A stretch of DNA of 64,000 bases from Ceratopteris richardii (GCA_020310875.1 MU260071.1:655501-719500), one strand, 5' to 3'; positions 23,588 to 35,131 are shown, counted from the stretch's first letter. Translations and numbers: made by a program. Notes: generated by a model not told the origin, from the letters alone.

Positions 23588-24283
23588 CTACCTGGACTGA
23601 TCTTCCTGTAACAAAACAGAGACTAACTCCTCAAATGACAAGGCATTTGGATTGCCTTTCATCATCAATCGAAGAGTAGAAGCAAAACTCTGATATGAAT
23701 CAGGAAGACCATTCAGAACAGTCTGCACAAGTGAGCTATTTGGTATCACCTCATCAGCAGTAATCAACTGTTTCTTCAAGTCTTTGATCTTTGTTAGAAA
23801 ACTGTCCATAGAATCACCTTCATTCATGTGCTCACTCTCCAACTGTTTTCGGAGGTAAGCAATACGAGCCTCATTCCTAGCCTGGTACAATGTGGTAAGT
23901 GTATCCCAAGCATCCTTTGCTGTTCTACAAGAGCGAATGTGAGGAATAATAGCACGTTTGATAGACAAATCTATCAATGCATGTGCTTGAACATCTCTGC
24001 CATCCCAACGAATTTGCTCTGCAGTAGGTGCAACAGAAACCGCAGCACGAACAGGAATCTGCAGAATATCATCTTTGACACTATCTCCATCAGCTTCAGC
24101 ACCTGTATTTGCAGTACCTGTAGTCGCATGTGTAATAGGACGTCTTTCAACATCCTGCACAATGTTCCACAGTCCTTTTGCAACCAATACATGTCGCATC
24201 ATATAAGCCCATAATGGGTAGTTGATACCATCCAACTTATCTTCAAAAGCCAACATACGGAATACATCACTGCTTTCAGTCAT
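23588..24283 (-). pseudogene. Copia family 2 gag
   Basis: 231 codons from MTESSDVFRMLAFEDKLDG to TAG at 23588-23590. Typical copia gag: NYPLWAYMMRHVLVAKGLW, DVQAHALIDLSIKRAIIPHI, AKDAWDTLTTLYQARNEARI, YLRKQLESEHMNEGDSMDSF and LNGLPDSYQSFASTLRLM. The stop lies between gag and the zinc-knuckle frame; after it the same frame continues (NRSIMCVADQAF), so a single change created it. The start ATG at 24281-24283 lies about 280 nt inside the primer site. Confidence 0.9.
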
Positions 24284-24563
24284 GGCCGGTGACTAAAATA
24301 CCTTGATGCAGAAAATTACCTGTATCTCAAAAAGTTGAACGGAATTGCAGAGACGAGTTCTGCTAAACCTGTAGCAGACTTCGAGACGCTTATACTGGCG
24401 AATCGAAACAGGTATATACCTTTGGCACAAAAAGACGAAATAGCCTGCACAAGCTCTGCGATAGTGCGTTCGGAAACACCATGAGTATGCTCACCAAATT
24501 TCGTGCGAATCTGAGACTGCAACCGGAGGAGTGTCAACGACGCCCTAGATGAAGCGGCGACCT

Positions 24564-24575
24564 GCTCTGATACCA
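24564..24575 (-). promoter_or_regulatory. Primer-binding site of copia family 2 (initiator-Met type)
   Basis: The minus strand reads TGGTATCAGAGC, the standard copia primer site, 2 nt from the LTR at 24578. It fixes the orientation of the element. Confidence 0.95.
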
Positions 24576-24577
24576 AT

Positions 24578-24806
24578 TGTTGGATTTAGACGTCTGCGGA
24601 AGCACGCGAACAGTACAAGGAAGAAGAAGAAGCTTGGAGAACAACACACAAGACTGAATGTATTACTAGAGAATGTACAAAGATAAGTAGCCCATTAGGG
24701 CAATAGGCGTATATACAAGCCGGGGAAAAAAACCTCCTAAAGAGGGAAAAAAGTGCCCCGACGGTCCTAGAGTGTTCACACAAATCACTACCTAAATATA
24801 TCAACA
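24578..24806 (-). repeat. 5' LTR of nested copia family 2
   Basis: 229 bp, TGTTGGATTTAGACGTC to ATATATCAACA, followed by the ATAAA target duplication at 24807-24811. It has one extra GAA unit relative to the partner LTR. Confidence 0.95.
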
Positions 24807-24811
24807 ATAAA

Positions 24812-25060
24812 AAGACTCAGATAGAAGCAGAGATTGCACTTGTCTCAAGAAAAGTACATAGAAAAAGTGCTGGATTGATTTAGTATGGTTGATGCAAAAC
24901 CATTCGAGTGCGATTGCAACCACATGTGAAGCTTTCCGAGGAAGATAGCCCCGACAACTGCAGCCAACTTTATAAGAAGTATTCCATATGCATGAGCTTG
25001 TGATTCACTTATGTACGCCATAAGCTTGTCGTTGCAACTTGCTACTAGGTCAGACATGCC
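24812..25060 (+). pseudogene. Copia copy 1a RT, right part after the nested element
   Basis: Continues the copy 1b alignment: CAAGAAAAGTACATAGAAAA (family: SQEKYIEKVLDRF), then a decayed stretch and TCCATATGCATGAGCTTGTG (family: VPYASACGSLMYA). Stops are frequent. Homology is lost by about 25025-25060. Confidence 0.8.
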
Positions 25061-25442
25061 CATTGTTACGTCCCTAAAACTCAAGGACATTTGGATGGGT
25101 GCTTGTAGTTAAAGTATTTGACTAAGTTTGAAATAGCCATCTCTTTTGAGCCTCTTATAGATAGGACGCATGAGCTCATTTGTGAGACATTTCTCATATG
25201 AGGCACTTGGATTCTTGGCCCTTTGCCAAAGCCTTGTTGCCCGTACTTTTGGGTTGAGGGGGGGGGGGGGGGGCTGGTGGTATGGGACGTGTCCCATGGA
25301 GGTGGTTTCTTGCTTGGTTGTAGGTTCCCAGGCTCGGGAGTGAGCCCATATTGGCTCTACAGTTAGGAGGTGAGTCTAATGTCCACCCTTGCTTGTGTCT
25401 TGACTCGTCGAGTAGGGAGGATCCTAGAGGATCTAACATTGG
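25061..25442 (+). other. Possible copia LTR fragment of an unassigned family
   Basis: No coding. It ends GATCTAACATTGGTATCA (25430-25446), which looks like an LTR end (CA) followed by the first bases of a TTGGTATCAGAGC primer site. That site is cut off by the next fragment. It contains a 16-base G run at 25258-25273. The assignment is weak. Confidence 0.3.
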
Positions 25443-25897
25443 TATCATGCATAAAAATGAGAAGACGTATTCCTCCCCTCGATCAGAACAGAGGGTGCCC
25501 ATTTTACATGCTGACATATTTTCAGCCAAAACTAGAAACTGTTTGAAGCACATAAACACTTCGGATTTCGCTTTCAATGAATACACCCATGCATGCTTGG
25601 AAAAATCATCAATAAAAGTCATGAAGTAAAGGTAACTCCCAAAAGAACGTGTCTGCATAGGACCACAAACATCATTATGAACAAGCTGCAATTTTTGAGT
25701 AGCTCGAACGTAACCTTCTTGTGGGAAGGAGGAATGTTGCATTTTGCCCAAAATGCAGCTTTCACAGACATGTTTATCCGGTTCCTCAAGTTTTGGTAGA
25801 GAGGACACCATTTCAGATTTTTGCATGCATAGCAAACTAGCAAAATTCAGATGACCAAAGCATGCATGCCAAAGCTTTGCATATGAGATAGCCTAGA
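25443..25897 (-). pseudogene. Copia family 2 fragment: pre-integrase and integrase
   Basis: The minus strand gives MVSSLPKLEEPDKHVCESCI, KLQLVHNDVCGPMQTRSFG, FIDDFSKHAWVYSLKAKSE and GTLCSDRGEEYVFSF. Unlike the nested family-2 element, the frame through this part of integrase is intact here, which shows where that copy is shifted. The fragment is truncated at both ends. The DNA between it and copia 1b (25898-26738) is AT-rich with nothing recognised. Confidence 0.85.
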
Positions 25898-26743
25898 ATC
25901 TTGTACTTTGGTGAGTAGCATCTAATATCATACAAAATTTCATAAGAAATGGCTTTTCTTACATGAAGTTATGGATACAACAACATGCAATAGTACCATT
26001 CCATTTTGGAAAAAATAATTCCAATGTACTTCAAGGATTCTTCCTATGCATTTGATCTACGTTTTTCCTCTAATTAAAACATTTTGATGGAATGGTATGC
26101 ATGAACATATGAATTCAATAGTAATTAATGTAATCTTTTGCAATAAATCATCAATCCAAAAGGATGTTTTTAATAGAATCAAATCATTCATTGCATCCAC
26201 TAATGTCAAGTGACGCATAAAAGAAACGAGATCACTAACTCAATGAACTAATCATTTTGAGTACGATTTGATTCTTAGTGCATATGCTTTAGTGATTTTA
26301 TTTTCCTTTCATGCCCAAACATTAGTTATGCATTCTTATCAATGCATATATTTATCCATCATCTTATAATCACCCATTTATAAAGCTATGTGTATCATTA
26401 AATGCATAGGAAAATACTTTTAAAAAAGAACTAAAATGAAAGGGCATGAATAAATGCACCTTAATGATTTCCTATGTGTATCTATGGTACATAAAATCTC
26501 ATGTATGATAGATTTATCTCATGAGGAAGAAATAGATCATTCAAAAATTCATTTCTTAATAATGGAAGAGCAAATTGAAAACAAAGATTTGTTTGTGAAA
26601 CTAAACTTTAAAATCTCATCTCTACTTTTTCTTTTCTAAGCTTAAATAAAAAAGAATGTAATAAAAGTCATTTCCTATAAGGTGCAAATACTTTCCATAA
26701 GCATCTATGGAAGTATAATGAAGCAATTCAAGCCTCAAGAATT

Positions 26744-27120
26744 TGTCAAAGATAAAGGCCCCAGGACTCTCCTTTTGTATATTTTGACCCTTCCATATGA
26801 AAGCTCTCTTTGAGAGCTTTCCAGACATATTTTTGTTATATTTTTTGGAACCCAAAGTGGAGAGTTATATGCATTTACATTATTTTTATGACTTTTGGTC
26901 ATTGGCCATGTGTGAACATGCCCAAATGACCTAAAAGTCAGTTATCAATAAGACTTGGTCCCAAATCTGTCATAACTTGATTGTGACTTCTCCAACTTCA
27001 GCTTCTCCAAAGTTTTGCGCAGGTTTCTCTCTACTTTCTCTCTCCTCATGCAGCAGCCCACTCCCTTTGTGTTTGGAGCAATCAAGCACACTGCGATGCA
27101 GCTCTCCGCGGTCTCTTTCA
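26744..27120 (+). repeat. 5' LTR of copia copy 1b
   Basis: Runs TGTCAAAGATAAAGG to CTCTTTCA. It shares long words with 31865-32246, such as GTCATTGGCCATGTGTGAAC and AAAAGTCAGTTATCAATAAG. The start is supported by the GAATT target duplication on both sides of the element. Confidence 0.85.
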
Positions 27121-27122
27121 AC

Positions 27123-27134
27123 AGGTATCAGAGC
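27123..27134 (+). promoter_or_regulatory. Primer-binding site of copia copy 1b
   Basis: AGGTATCAGAGC, one mismatch to the standard TGGTATCAGAGC, 2 nt after the LTR. The 27135-27837 leader that follows is U-rich and has no recognised coding. Confidence 0.85.
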
Positions 27135-27837
27135 TTTGAGCTGTACCATTGCGACAAAGTTGCTCCAAGTGCTTTTCTACTTCAACCTATGTTTAGTTGA
27201 AGGTTTTTTCTTGCATTTGGGAGAATTTCATCGCGAAAAACCTTTTTTTCGCGATAAAAAGTGTTGTTTTGGGAGGATTACTTCAGCCCGCAACAAAGCT
27301 GAAGCAAATTTTGAGTTTTTTAGAGAGTTGTATCGCGAACAATCTCTTCTATTTTTCTTTTTATATCCCCACAGGTCATTTTCAGCATCCATATTGCTGA
27401 TTTTTTCATCTATAGGTCTTTTCGTGCAAAAATTCTCTCTCATTTCAAGTGGGAGGACATGTACAAAGATTGAGGAAGTGCATACTTGCTTGGAAACTTA
27501 TTACAACAGGTCATTTCTCTGATTTTACAAGTCATATTGCCTCAAAAATTGAGGCTTTTGTGAAAACAAGCACCCATTGACTCGGTTTTGCATCTATGCA
27601 TGCTTTTTGTAGTTGAAAAACAACAAATTTGTTGTTTTTGATGCAATTATAGCTTGCTGGAATTTTTTGATTTTTTTTGCAAAAAATTTCAGAAGTTGCA
27701 AAAGATTTTTTGAGAAATTTTTTTGAATAATTTTTGGGCTTAATTTCTCCGCTATCGTCTCGTAAGGTAATTGCGCACATGACAACAGGTGAATTTTATC
27801 TTTTTTGGTGAAATTTTGAAGCTCTTAGCATACAAAC

Positions 27838-28840
27838 ATGGCTTCTACCTCCTCTAATGTCAAAAGCTTGTTTGAGATCAAGAGATTTGAAGGTAGCAGT
27901 TTTGATTTGTGGAAAGAGAGAAAGTTGGGCATCCTCTTTCTTAAAGATTGTGAAGGGGCTCTTAAGGAAGTCAAGCCTGAAGATATGACAGATGCAGCAT
28001 GGATTAACCTAAACAACAAGGTCATCACTTACATCAAGATGGCTGTATCATATGAAATGTTAGTGGATTTGAAAGGCCTTACAACTGCTTTTGAGGTATG
28101 GGAGAAGAGCCACTTATGAAAATACCACGCCCGTAAATCAAGTGCATCTTATGCGTAAGTTAGTGTGTATGCAATCAAGTGCATCTTATGCGTAAGCTAG
28201 TGTGCATGCAGCTTGATGAGACAAAAGGTGCGATTGAGCACTTTTCTTCTTTTACAGGTACTCTTTCACAATTGCAGGACTCCGGATTACCTGCATTTGA
28301 TGATAAGTTTAAGGCCATCTTCTTGTTGATGACGTTACCTGATTCATGGGAAACATCGGTTGTTTCACTTTCGAATAGCCTCAATCTTACCTTTGATGGT
28401 GTAAGGGGTTGTATTTTGAATGAGGAAATCAGGAGGAAAGCTAGTGGAGAGGGAAGTGGTTCAGCCAATGTGGTTAGAGGAAGAACAGAAAAAAAAGTGG
28501 AAATGTAGAGAGAAACAAGAGCAAAAGCAAAGGCAAGGCTGAAGTGACTTGTTACCAATGTGGTAAGAAAGACCACAAGAAACCTAATTGCAGATATTAC
28601 AAAGCTGAATTAGAAAGAAAGAAACACGTGATAGGAAGAAAAGGGACACCAAGAATGAAGCATATGAGAACCCAAAGGACAAGGACAAAGAGAAGGCCAA
28701 TGTGGCCTCTAGCGTCGTCATTGAGGAGCTATCAGATGCAAAAGATATACGTTGTGTTACTATGGAAGAAGATCATGCTGAAATTATTGATACTTCTGTT
28801 AATATTCATGCACAAGATATGTAGATCACAAAGAGGGATA
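27838..28840 (+). pseudogene. Copia copy 1b gag with zinc knuckle
   Basis: Starts MASTSSNVKSLFEIKRFEGS at the ATG 27838. The frame runs to about 28119, where a missing base and a 37-bp duplication shift it. It resumes at 28179 with HLMRKLVCMQLDETKGAIEH and LTFDGVRGCILNEEIRRKAS. A second shift in an A run near 28490 moves to the knuckle frame, CYQCGKKDHKKPNC (canonical X2-X4-X4). After about 28620 the frame shifts again and continues as acidic linker toward the protease. It is a UBN2-type gag, as usual for copia. Confidence 0.85.
28136..28209. repeat. 37-bp tandem duplication in copia 1b gag
   Basis: AATCAAGTGCATCTTATGCG starts at 28136 and again at 28173, and the copies differ at two bases. 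The unit is not a multiple of three and breaks gag. Confidence 0.95.
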
Positions 28841-28843
28841 TGA

Positions 28844-30061
28844 TTGATGCCTTTCTTATTGAATGATGCTTTGTCACAAACATGGATTGTGGATTCAGGT
28901 GCATCATTCCATGTTACTCCTATCAAGGAGTGTCTTACTACCTTTCATGCAAGAAGCCATGGACATGTATATCTTGGAAATAACCATGCTTGTTCTATTG
29001 AAGGTATTGGCACAGTGCATCTCACAGTGGATGGTACTAATGAGCTTGTTTTGAATGATGTACGGTATTTACTAAGCATCAAGAAAAGCTTATTGTCTGT
29101 CAGGCAAATGGATATGCATGGATATAGTACCCTTTGTGAGAAGGGATCATGGAAGCTTACCGAAGGCTCTAGGCTGATTGTTAAAGGTACAAAGAAAGGG
29201 ACTCTTCATTGGTTGCATGGTAAAGCCTTGCTGGGCAAGTTTATTGCTTTGGCAGAAATCCATTCACATATGGAATTATGGCATAAAAGGCTTGGCCACA
29301 TGATCCAAAAAGGCCTTGATGAACTATGTAATTTGGAGAAGTTTGATGCTAAAGTCTCAAAACTTGATTTTTGTAATGAATGGCAATATGGTAAGCAAGT
29401 AAAGAATTCCTACTACTGTGCTGTCTCTCGTAAGTCTAATGTGCTTGATCATGTTCATTTGGATGTTTGTAGCACGCCCACAAAATCTATGGGGGTTGCT
29501 CTTTACTTTGTTTCTCTTGTTGATGACTATTCTAGGAAGCTTTGGGTATATTTGTTAAAATCTAAGGATGAAGCCTTCGCTGCATTTAAGAAATTTCATG
29601 CATTTGTGACCACCCAAACATGTAGAAAGCTGAAATGCTTACGTACAGATAATGGGGTTGAGTTTACAAGTGTTGAATTCAATAGATTTTGTGAAAATCT
29701 TGGTATTAAGAAGGAGCTAACAGTCCCATACAGCCCCTCCTTCAATGGTGTGGCTGAAAGGCATAATAGGATTTTATGTGAGAGGGTGAAATGCATGCCA
29801 TCCACAACTAATCTCCCTCATGGATTTTGGGGAGAGGCTTTGAAAACTGTAGTTCATGTTTGCAATCAATCCCCTCATATGTCCTTAAAAGGTGGCATTC
29901 CAGAAGAGGTTTGGTTTGGCAAACCAGCTTCATATGATCACCTAGGCATCTTTGGTTGTGATGCTTTTGTGCATATAAGGCCTGAGTTGAGAAGGAAGTT
30001 AGATGCAAAGTCCATGAAAGGAATCCACATGGGTTATGGAGATGAAGGTGAAATGGGCTAG
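28844..30061 (+). pseudogene. Copia copy 1b protease and integrase
   Basis: A 405-codon frame that is intact in itself. The protease active site is WIVDSGASFHVT (residues about 14-25). The pre-integrase region has LWHKRLGHM and later KLDFCNEWQYGKQ, where the last zinc Cys is Trp. Integrase keeps all three acidic residues, in HLDVCST, LRTDNGVEFTSVEF and NGVAERHNRI, and goes on to LGIFGCDAFVHIRPELRRKL. It ends at TAG 30059. From 30062 to 30470 the variable IN-RT linker (RFKFQHVQPPIKSD and so on) is recognisable with stops. Confidence 0.9.
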
Positions 30062-30470
30062 AGGATTTGGCTACCTCAACTCAAGAAGGTAATACGCAGC
30101 TGAGATGTTGTATTTAATGAGGCAAGGCTGCTCAAAAACAACTGTGCCTCTATAGATGACCATAAAAGATTCAAATTTCAGCATGTACAACCACCAATTA
30201 AATCTGATATGAACCCTCGGGATGCACCACATATGGCTGGAAATGACAATGAGCCTGTGGTTATTGAGCCAGATGATGCTGGACAGCAAAATGACGCTGC
30301 TGATGGGCATATGCAGCCACCTATTCATGCTGAAAACAGGGTTGGAAATGATGTACAGTAGCCCATTAACAATGAAGAAGTTGATGTACCTCCTGATGTA
30401 GATCCATTGCCGGATAATGTGGATCATTGGGTAAGAAGATCTACACGTCCTAAAAGGCTAGTGAATAGAT

Positions 30471-31864
30471 ATGACCCCCTCTATACATTACATTATGTTT
30501 TCAGATGAGAGTGAGCCTCTAACTTATAAAGAGGCAAAGCTATGTGAGCACAAGAAGAAGTGGGAGTTAGCCATGCAGGGAGAGATAAAGGCCTTGCATG
30601 CAAATGATACCTGGGATTTGGTTGAGTTGTCCAAAGGTAGGAAGGCCATTCCCAACAAGTGGGTGTACAAAATCAAAACTGTTGATGGCAAGCCCAAGTA
30701 TAATGCAAGGCTGGTTGCTAAAGGATGTGCCCAAAAAGAGGGCATTGATTTCCAAGAGGTGTTCTCTCCAGTGGTTAAAATGACCACATTACATGTGTAG
30801 TTTGCTCTCACAGCTGCCTTGGATTTGGAGTTATTCCAAATGGATGTTAAAACAGCCTTTTTGCATGGTGATTTAGATGAAGGGCTGTACATGAAACAAC
30901 CAGAAGGATATGCCATTCTTGGAAAAGGGCATCTGGTATGCAAGCTGAAAAGGAGCTTATATGGGCTGAAACAGGCCCCCAAACAATGGTATAAGAAGTT
31001 TGATGCATTTATGCTCAAACATGGGTTAAAAAGAAGCCATGCAGACAACTGTTTGTACACTAAAAAGGATGAAGATGGCAACCCAATCATTCATGTGCTG
31101 TATGTAGATGATATGCTACTGGCTAGGAAGAGCACTCTGAATGCTCTACAAGAGCAGCTGAACTCTGCATTCTCAATGAAAGACCTTGGGGAAGCTGAAC
31201 ATATTCTTGGTATGCGAATAGAAAGGGAGCGGAAGCAGCATACTTTGCATTTATCCCAAGAAAAGTACATCGAAAAAGTGCTGGATAGATTTAATGTGGC
31301 TGATGTTAAGTCTCTTGGAGTGCCATTGCAGCGACATGTTAAGTTTTCCAAGGATGACTGTCCGAAAGATGATGATGCAGCCAATTACATGAAGAGTGTT
31401 CCATATGCATCAGCTTGTGGTTCACTTATGTATGCTATGGTTGTCACTCAGCTAGATATTGCTCATGCAGTGGGAGTTGTTAGAAGGTACATGGCTAATC
31501 TTGGTAGAGCTCATTGGGAGGCAGTCAAATCTATCTTGAGATATTTGAAAGTGACCAAAGGTAAATGCCGATGTTATGGAAAGGGTCCATTGGAGTTAAA
31601 AGGATTTTGTGATTCAGACATGGCAGGTGATGTGGACACACATAAGTTCACAAGTGGCTATGTATACACCCTTGCATGTGGAGTTATTTCATCGTGCTCT
31701 AGACTTCATAGGATAGTTGCACTATCTACTACAGAGGCTGAATATATTTCAACCACAGAGGCTTCCAAAGAAGCCACGAAGTGTCTACCCAAGGCACAAC
31801 ATCAACTATGTATACAGATGATGGGAGTTAGCTTAAAGGAGCCTCCTTGGTCCTTTAAGTGGGA
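30471..31864 (+). pseudogene. Copia copy 1b RT and RNase H
   Basis: RT starts [20 protein letters not shown]. One in-frame TAG at 30798-30800 (after MTTLHV) interrupts it. The same frame then runs [51 protein letters not shown] (YVDD intact) and RNase H GFCDSDMAGDVDTHKFTSGY with ALSTTEAEYISTTEASKEA. Then KCLPKAQHQLCIQMMG shows that the last third of RNase H (the SAIxLxxNxxFHxRTKHI part) is deleted. The frame continues through the polypurine tract into the LTR. Confidence 0.9.
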
Positions 31865-32246
31865 GGTTGGGGATAAAGGCCCCAAGGGCTCTCCTTTTGT
31901 ACATTTTGACCCGTCCATGTGAAAGCTCTCTTTGAGAGCTTTCCAACCATATTTTTGTTATATTTTTTGGACCCCGAATTAGGGAGTTATAGGCATTTAC
32001 ATTATTTTTTTTTACTTTTGGTCATTGGCCATGTGTGAACATGCTCAAGTGACCTAAAAGTCAGTTATCAATAAGACTTGGTGCCAAATCTTTCATAACT
32101 TGATTGTGACTTCTCCAACTTCAGCTTCTCCATCTTCTTCTCCAAATTTCTGTGCAAGTTTCTCTCTACTTTCTCTCTCCTCACGCAGTAGCCCACTCCC
32201 TTGGTGTTTGGAGCAACCAAGTAGTAGCTCTCTACGGCCTCTTTCA
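31865..32246 (+). repeat. 3' LTR of copia copy 1b
   Basis: Preceded by the polypurine tract AAGTGGGAG. It aligns with 26744-27120 throughout, including CTTTGAGAGCTTTCC and the terminal CTCTTTCA, with several small indels. It is followed by the GAATT target duplication. Confidence 0.85.
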
Positions 32247-32342
32247 GAATTTCTCATGATCCTACTTAGTCAACTTGCAAGCTCTATACAAATGGTCTTG
32301 GTGTTTGGAGCAACAGAGAAGCCTCTCTCTCTCTCCATGATT

Positions 32343-32427
32343 CATGGGCTTGCACCCGTGAATCATGGAGAGAGGAGAGAGAGGCACTTTCTCTCCTCTC
32401 TCCATGATTCACGGGTGCAAGCCCATG
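32343..32427. repeat. Perfect 38-bp inverted repeat with 9-nt loop
   Basis: Arm 32343-32380 (CATGGGCTTGCACCCGTGAA at its outer end) is the exact reverse complement of 32390-32427. A further half-copy (CTCTCTCCATGATTCATGGG, 32329-32348) makes overlapping hairpins. It sits 95 nt right of the copia 1b target duplication. The word GGTGTTTGGAGCAAC just left of it also occurs in the LTR, so part of the LTR may have been re-copied. Confidence 0.9.
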
Positions 32428-34993
32428 GGTTTATCCTCACGTCCCCTTAAGGTGTGAAATGAGCATAGAGCTTACCTCTGAACTGTTGTCTCTCGACGCT
32501 ACTGATGGCTTCTTTTTTTGATGACGGTTCCTCTTAGCATATTCCCTGAGGCCGTTGACTCCTTCCACTCGAAGAAGATAAATATGTTTTTCTCACATGA
32601 AAACTCGTACGTGCTTCTCCGTGAAAATCTTCCAAAACTTCCTTCCCAAAAACTCCTCAAGAAGATGACGACTTGTCTTCCTCTCAAAGACTTTCCTCCT
32701 CTCTCACTCAAGCTTTGATACCAAAAGAAAGGTCCTAATTAGCTACCTGTCGCTCTCCTCCCAACCTTAAATAGCCCTTGCCCTTGGCACATCTAGAGTC
32801 TTCTCTAAGGTCCAAACACTTGTCATATGGCCACTATGAGGAGATCGAATAACCTCAAAGATGCAAGCTAGAGTCTTGGCTCCCGTGAGCTCTGGTTCGC
32901 GACTTGGCTAGGGTTCTCTACCAAATGCAGATATCCATGGTAGACCATTGAGGTCTAAATAAATCTAACAAGAAAAGATGAAAGGATGGGATGGAGCTTG
33001 TAGAGAGGGTTGGGCAACCACCATGTCTATTGGTTGCCCCCTCTTTGCACCCCATCTCCGCCTAATTTTTTCCTAGGAGCACCTCCATTTGAGGGTGTGG
33101 CTATGCATGGCCATAATTCATCCATAGGTTAATGAGATGGGAGCAGCCATCTTCCTTGGGCAGCATGGCATTCTTAGGGCAATTGTATAAGATAGGTAGT
33201 GGCCTCTTTTCCCTTGCGCAAACAATCACTTGAGTTGCAAGGCAATTACTTGGGTTGCAAAGCAATTACTTGGGCTACGAGGCAATTACCTGAGCTACAA
33301 GGCAGTTACTTGGGTTGCAAGGCAATTACTTGGGAAGCAAGGAAACATGCATTTGGGGATCAATAGAGATCTGCCACATGGCATAAATTTAGTGGGCCCA
33401 CCTCGTTAAATTAGGGGCATGCATTTTCTCCATACATTTTACATTCCATATGGTTGTTATTAAGTGGGTGATGGGTAGAAAGTGTTGAAAACTTTCTAAA
33501 TTAATTAAGAATTCGGCTAGAAAATAGTAGATGTGAGAGGATTCTAAAATAGGGACACATGGATGGCTTCTCCTCTCTTCATCTTGGCATAGCACTAAGT
33601 CACCAAGGTTGCACATAGAGAGGAGTCCCTCACACTTGAGCCTCCATACTTACACTTTCAGCCACTTCACCTTCTCCTTCATCATGGAGATGTTTCCACA
33701 TCCCATTAATTATTAGCCATAAGCTTTAGCCAGTTGGGTTCAGCCAATGGGAGGTATGATGATTTTCGTACCCTATCGACATGCGTAGGCTACATCCCAA
33801 AAGGGGTCTTCTTCCCCATCACTTGGCCGATCATTCATGGTTAGGTTGGGTCTTTTGCTTAGGATTTGAGCATACCATGGTGTGCTAGAGATGAAGGGCA
33901 TGAGTACACTCACTTTCCTCTTTGATTGAGAAGTGGCAAGGAGAGACCGTGTATATGCATATTCATGGGGTTCTGAGGATCTTGGGCATTGAAGAGATTT
34001 AAAAGCAAGATTTAAATCGAGATTTAAATCGTTTAAATTATAGAGGTTTATGAAATCCAAAATAAAAGTGGGGTTTTTATTCACTTTGAGAGATTTTTCT
34101 TTTCTGAAACATAAAGCTATGTACTAATGCATATTTAACACCTTTTTCATATGCCTGATATAAATAGCATATAAAATCACCTAATAGTCTATGTAGTATT
34201 ATGTATACACTGCATAGAGTAGTAAATACTATGAAAACTATTCTTGTTCCTGACGCCTGACTCTTGAGTCTTAACATTCAAGGGGAATGTGCAAGAGAAC
34301 ACAAAAAACCAAATGCGCATGGGCTGAAATGAAGCGAATGCGAAAAAAAAGCAGCCTAGGCTTTTATCTGAGACCATAGTACAAAAAACGCGTTTTTTAT
34401 GAAAAATAAAAAAACGATTAGTACTCTAGAACATGTTAAACGTACTAATATGTTTTTTTGACAGGTTTGTACGTTTTTTATCATGTGGTTCTTTATGGAT
34501 GTGTTTCCCCCAATTTTCAGAGTGTGAGGAGTGTTTTAGTGTTTGCACCCCTGGAGCACTCTTGCTTGCTATCTTTAAGCATTCCTTTGAGCATCTTTGG
34601 TCCAGCCGTGGCCCACTATTCATTTTTAAGCCTTCAAACTTCAACCTTTGTCAAGTTAGGATTTTCTTCGGGCATAGAGAGAGAGATAGAAAACCATTTG
34701 TTTCTTTTCACTATCCATTAGCTTCAGCCTTCCATTAGCTTTTACCTTGGAAGTTGGGTGGACCGTAGAGCTCTTGATGTCACATGTAACCATGTGAAAA
34801 TAACTCTTACCTCTTTGCAAGGCAATTATTGCATGAGTGTTTATGGTGATTCGACACCTTGCATGAAAGCTCATCTCCTTGGGTGGAGAGATAGAGGCAT
34901 TGAGAAATGCCCTTTCATACCTCAAAAACCCATGAAAGAGGTGATTGCTTAACTCCAATTGAGTTGAGGTGTAGGTAATATGCATATGTCTCC
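32428..34993. other. Mostly unrecognised DNA with a possible primer site
   Basis: No protein family recognised on either strand. GCTTTGATACCA at 32712-32723 is the complement of a copia primer site with one mismatch (minus strand TGGTATCAAAGC), so a decayed minus-strand LTR could follow to the right. The 20-bp minisatellite lies at 33221-33340. Confidence 0.3.
33221..33340. repeat. 20-bp minisatellite, six units
   Basis: Six exact-length units of GGCAATTACTTGGGTTGCAA with one to five differences each, in perfect 20-nt register. No coding role is seen. Confidence 0.95.
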
Positions 34994-35131
34994 ATTACTT
35001 GAGAGCATTGTAACCATGATCCATGCTGGGAGGCCTACGTATCTACACCCGTAGATCACGGCATTACTTGAGAGCACTGTAACCATGATCCATGCTTGGA
35101 GGCCTACATGTCTACACTCGTAGATCACGGC
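34994..35131. repeat. 69-bp tandem duplication
   Basis: ATTACTTGAGAGCA(T/C)TGTAAC starts at 34994 and 35063. The units differ at about five positions. The end of each unit (TAGATCACGGC) is the same as the end of the adjoining fold-back element, so the two repeats are historically linked. Confidence 0.9.

Larger units (their letters stand above)
19822..24806 (-). mobile_element. Ty1/copia family 2, complete element nested in copy 1a
   Basis: 4985 bp bounded by two LTRs (19822-20047 and 24578-24806) that run TG...CA, with the 5-bp target duplication ATAAA at 19817-19821 and 24807-24811. The minus strand reads LTR, primer site, gag, zinc knuckle, protease, integrase, RT, RNase H, polypurine tract (AGGAGTGATGCGG side at about 20048-20060), LTR. 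The LTRs differ at about nine positions plus one 3-nt indel by my alignment, so it is younger than its host. Pol is broken by a stop, frameshifts, a 106-bp duplication and two internal deletions. Confidence 0.95.
26744..32246 (+). mobile_element. Ty1/copia family 1, copy 1b, full length
   Basis: 5503 bp bounded by LTRs (26744-27120 and 31865-32246) and flanked by the target duplication GAATT (26739-26743 and 32247-32251). Order: LTR, primer site, 700-nt leader, gag, knuckle, protease, integrase, RT, RNase H, polypurine tract (AAGTGGGAG, 31857-31865), LTR. The LTRs are clearly more diverged than those of family 2, so this insertion is older. Gag is shifted by a 37-bp duplication and an A-run. 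RT has one nonsense codon and RNase H a deletion. Confidence 0.9.

Noticed and set aside
23828..24214. 128-codon plus-strand frame
   Set aside because: Antisense shadow of the family-2 gag.
25437..25449. TTGGTATCATGC as a primer-binding site
   Set aside because: Only the first nine bases match, and the rest belongs to the adjoining integrase fragment, so it was kept only as a weak LTR-edge hint.
26977..27522. 181-codon plus-strand frame
   Set aside because: Overlaps the copia 1b LTR, primer site and leader; no domain.
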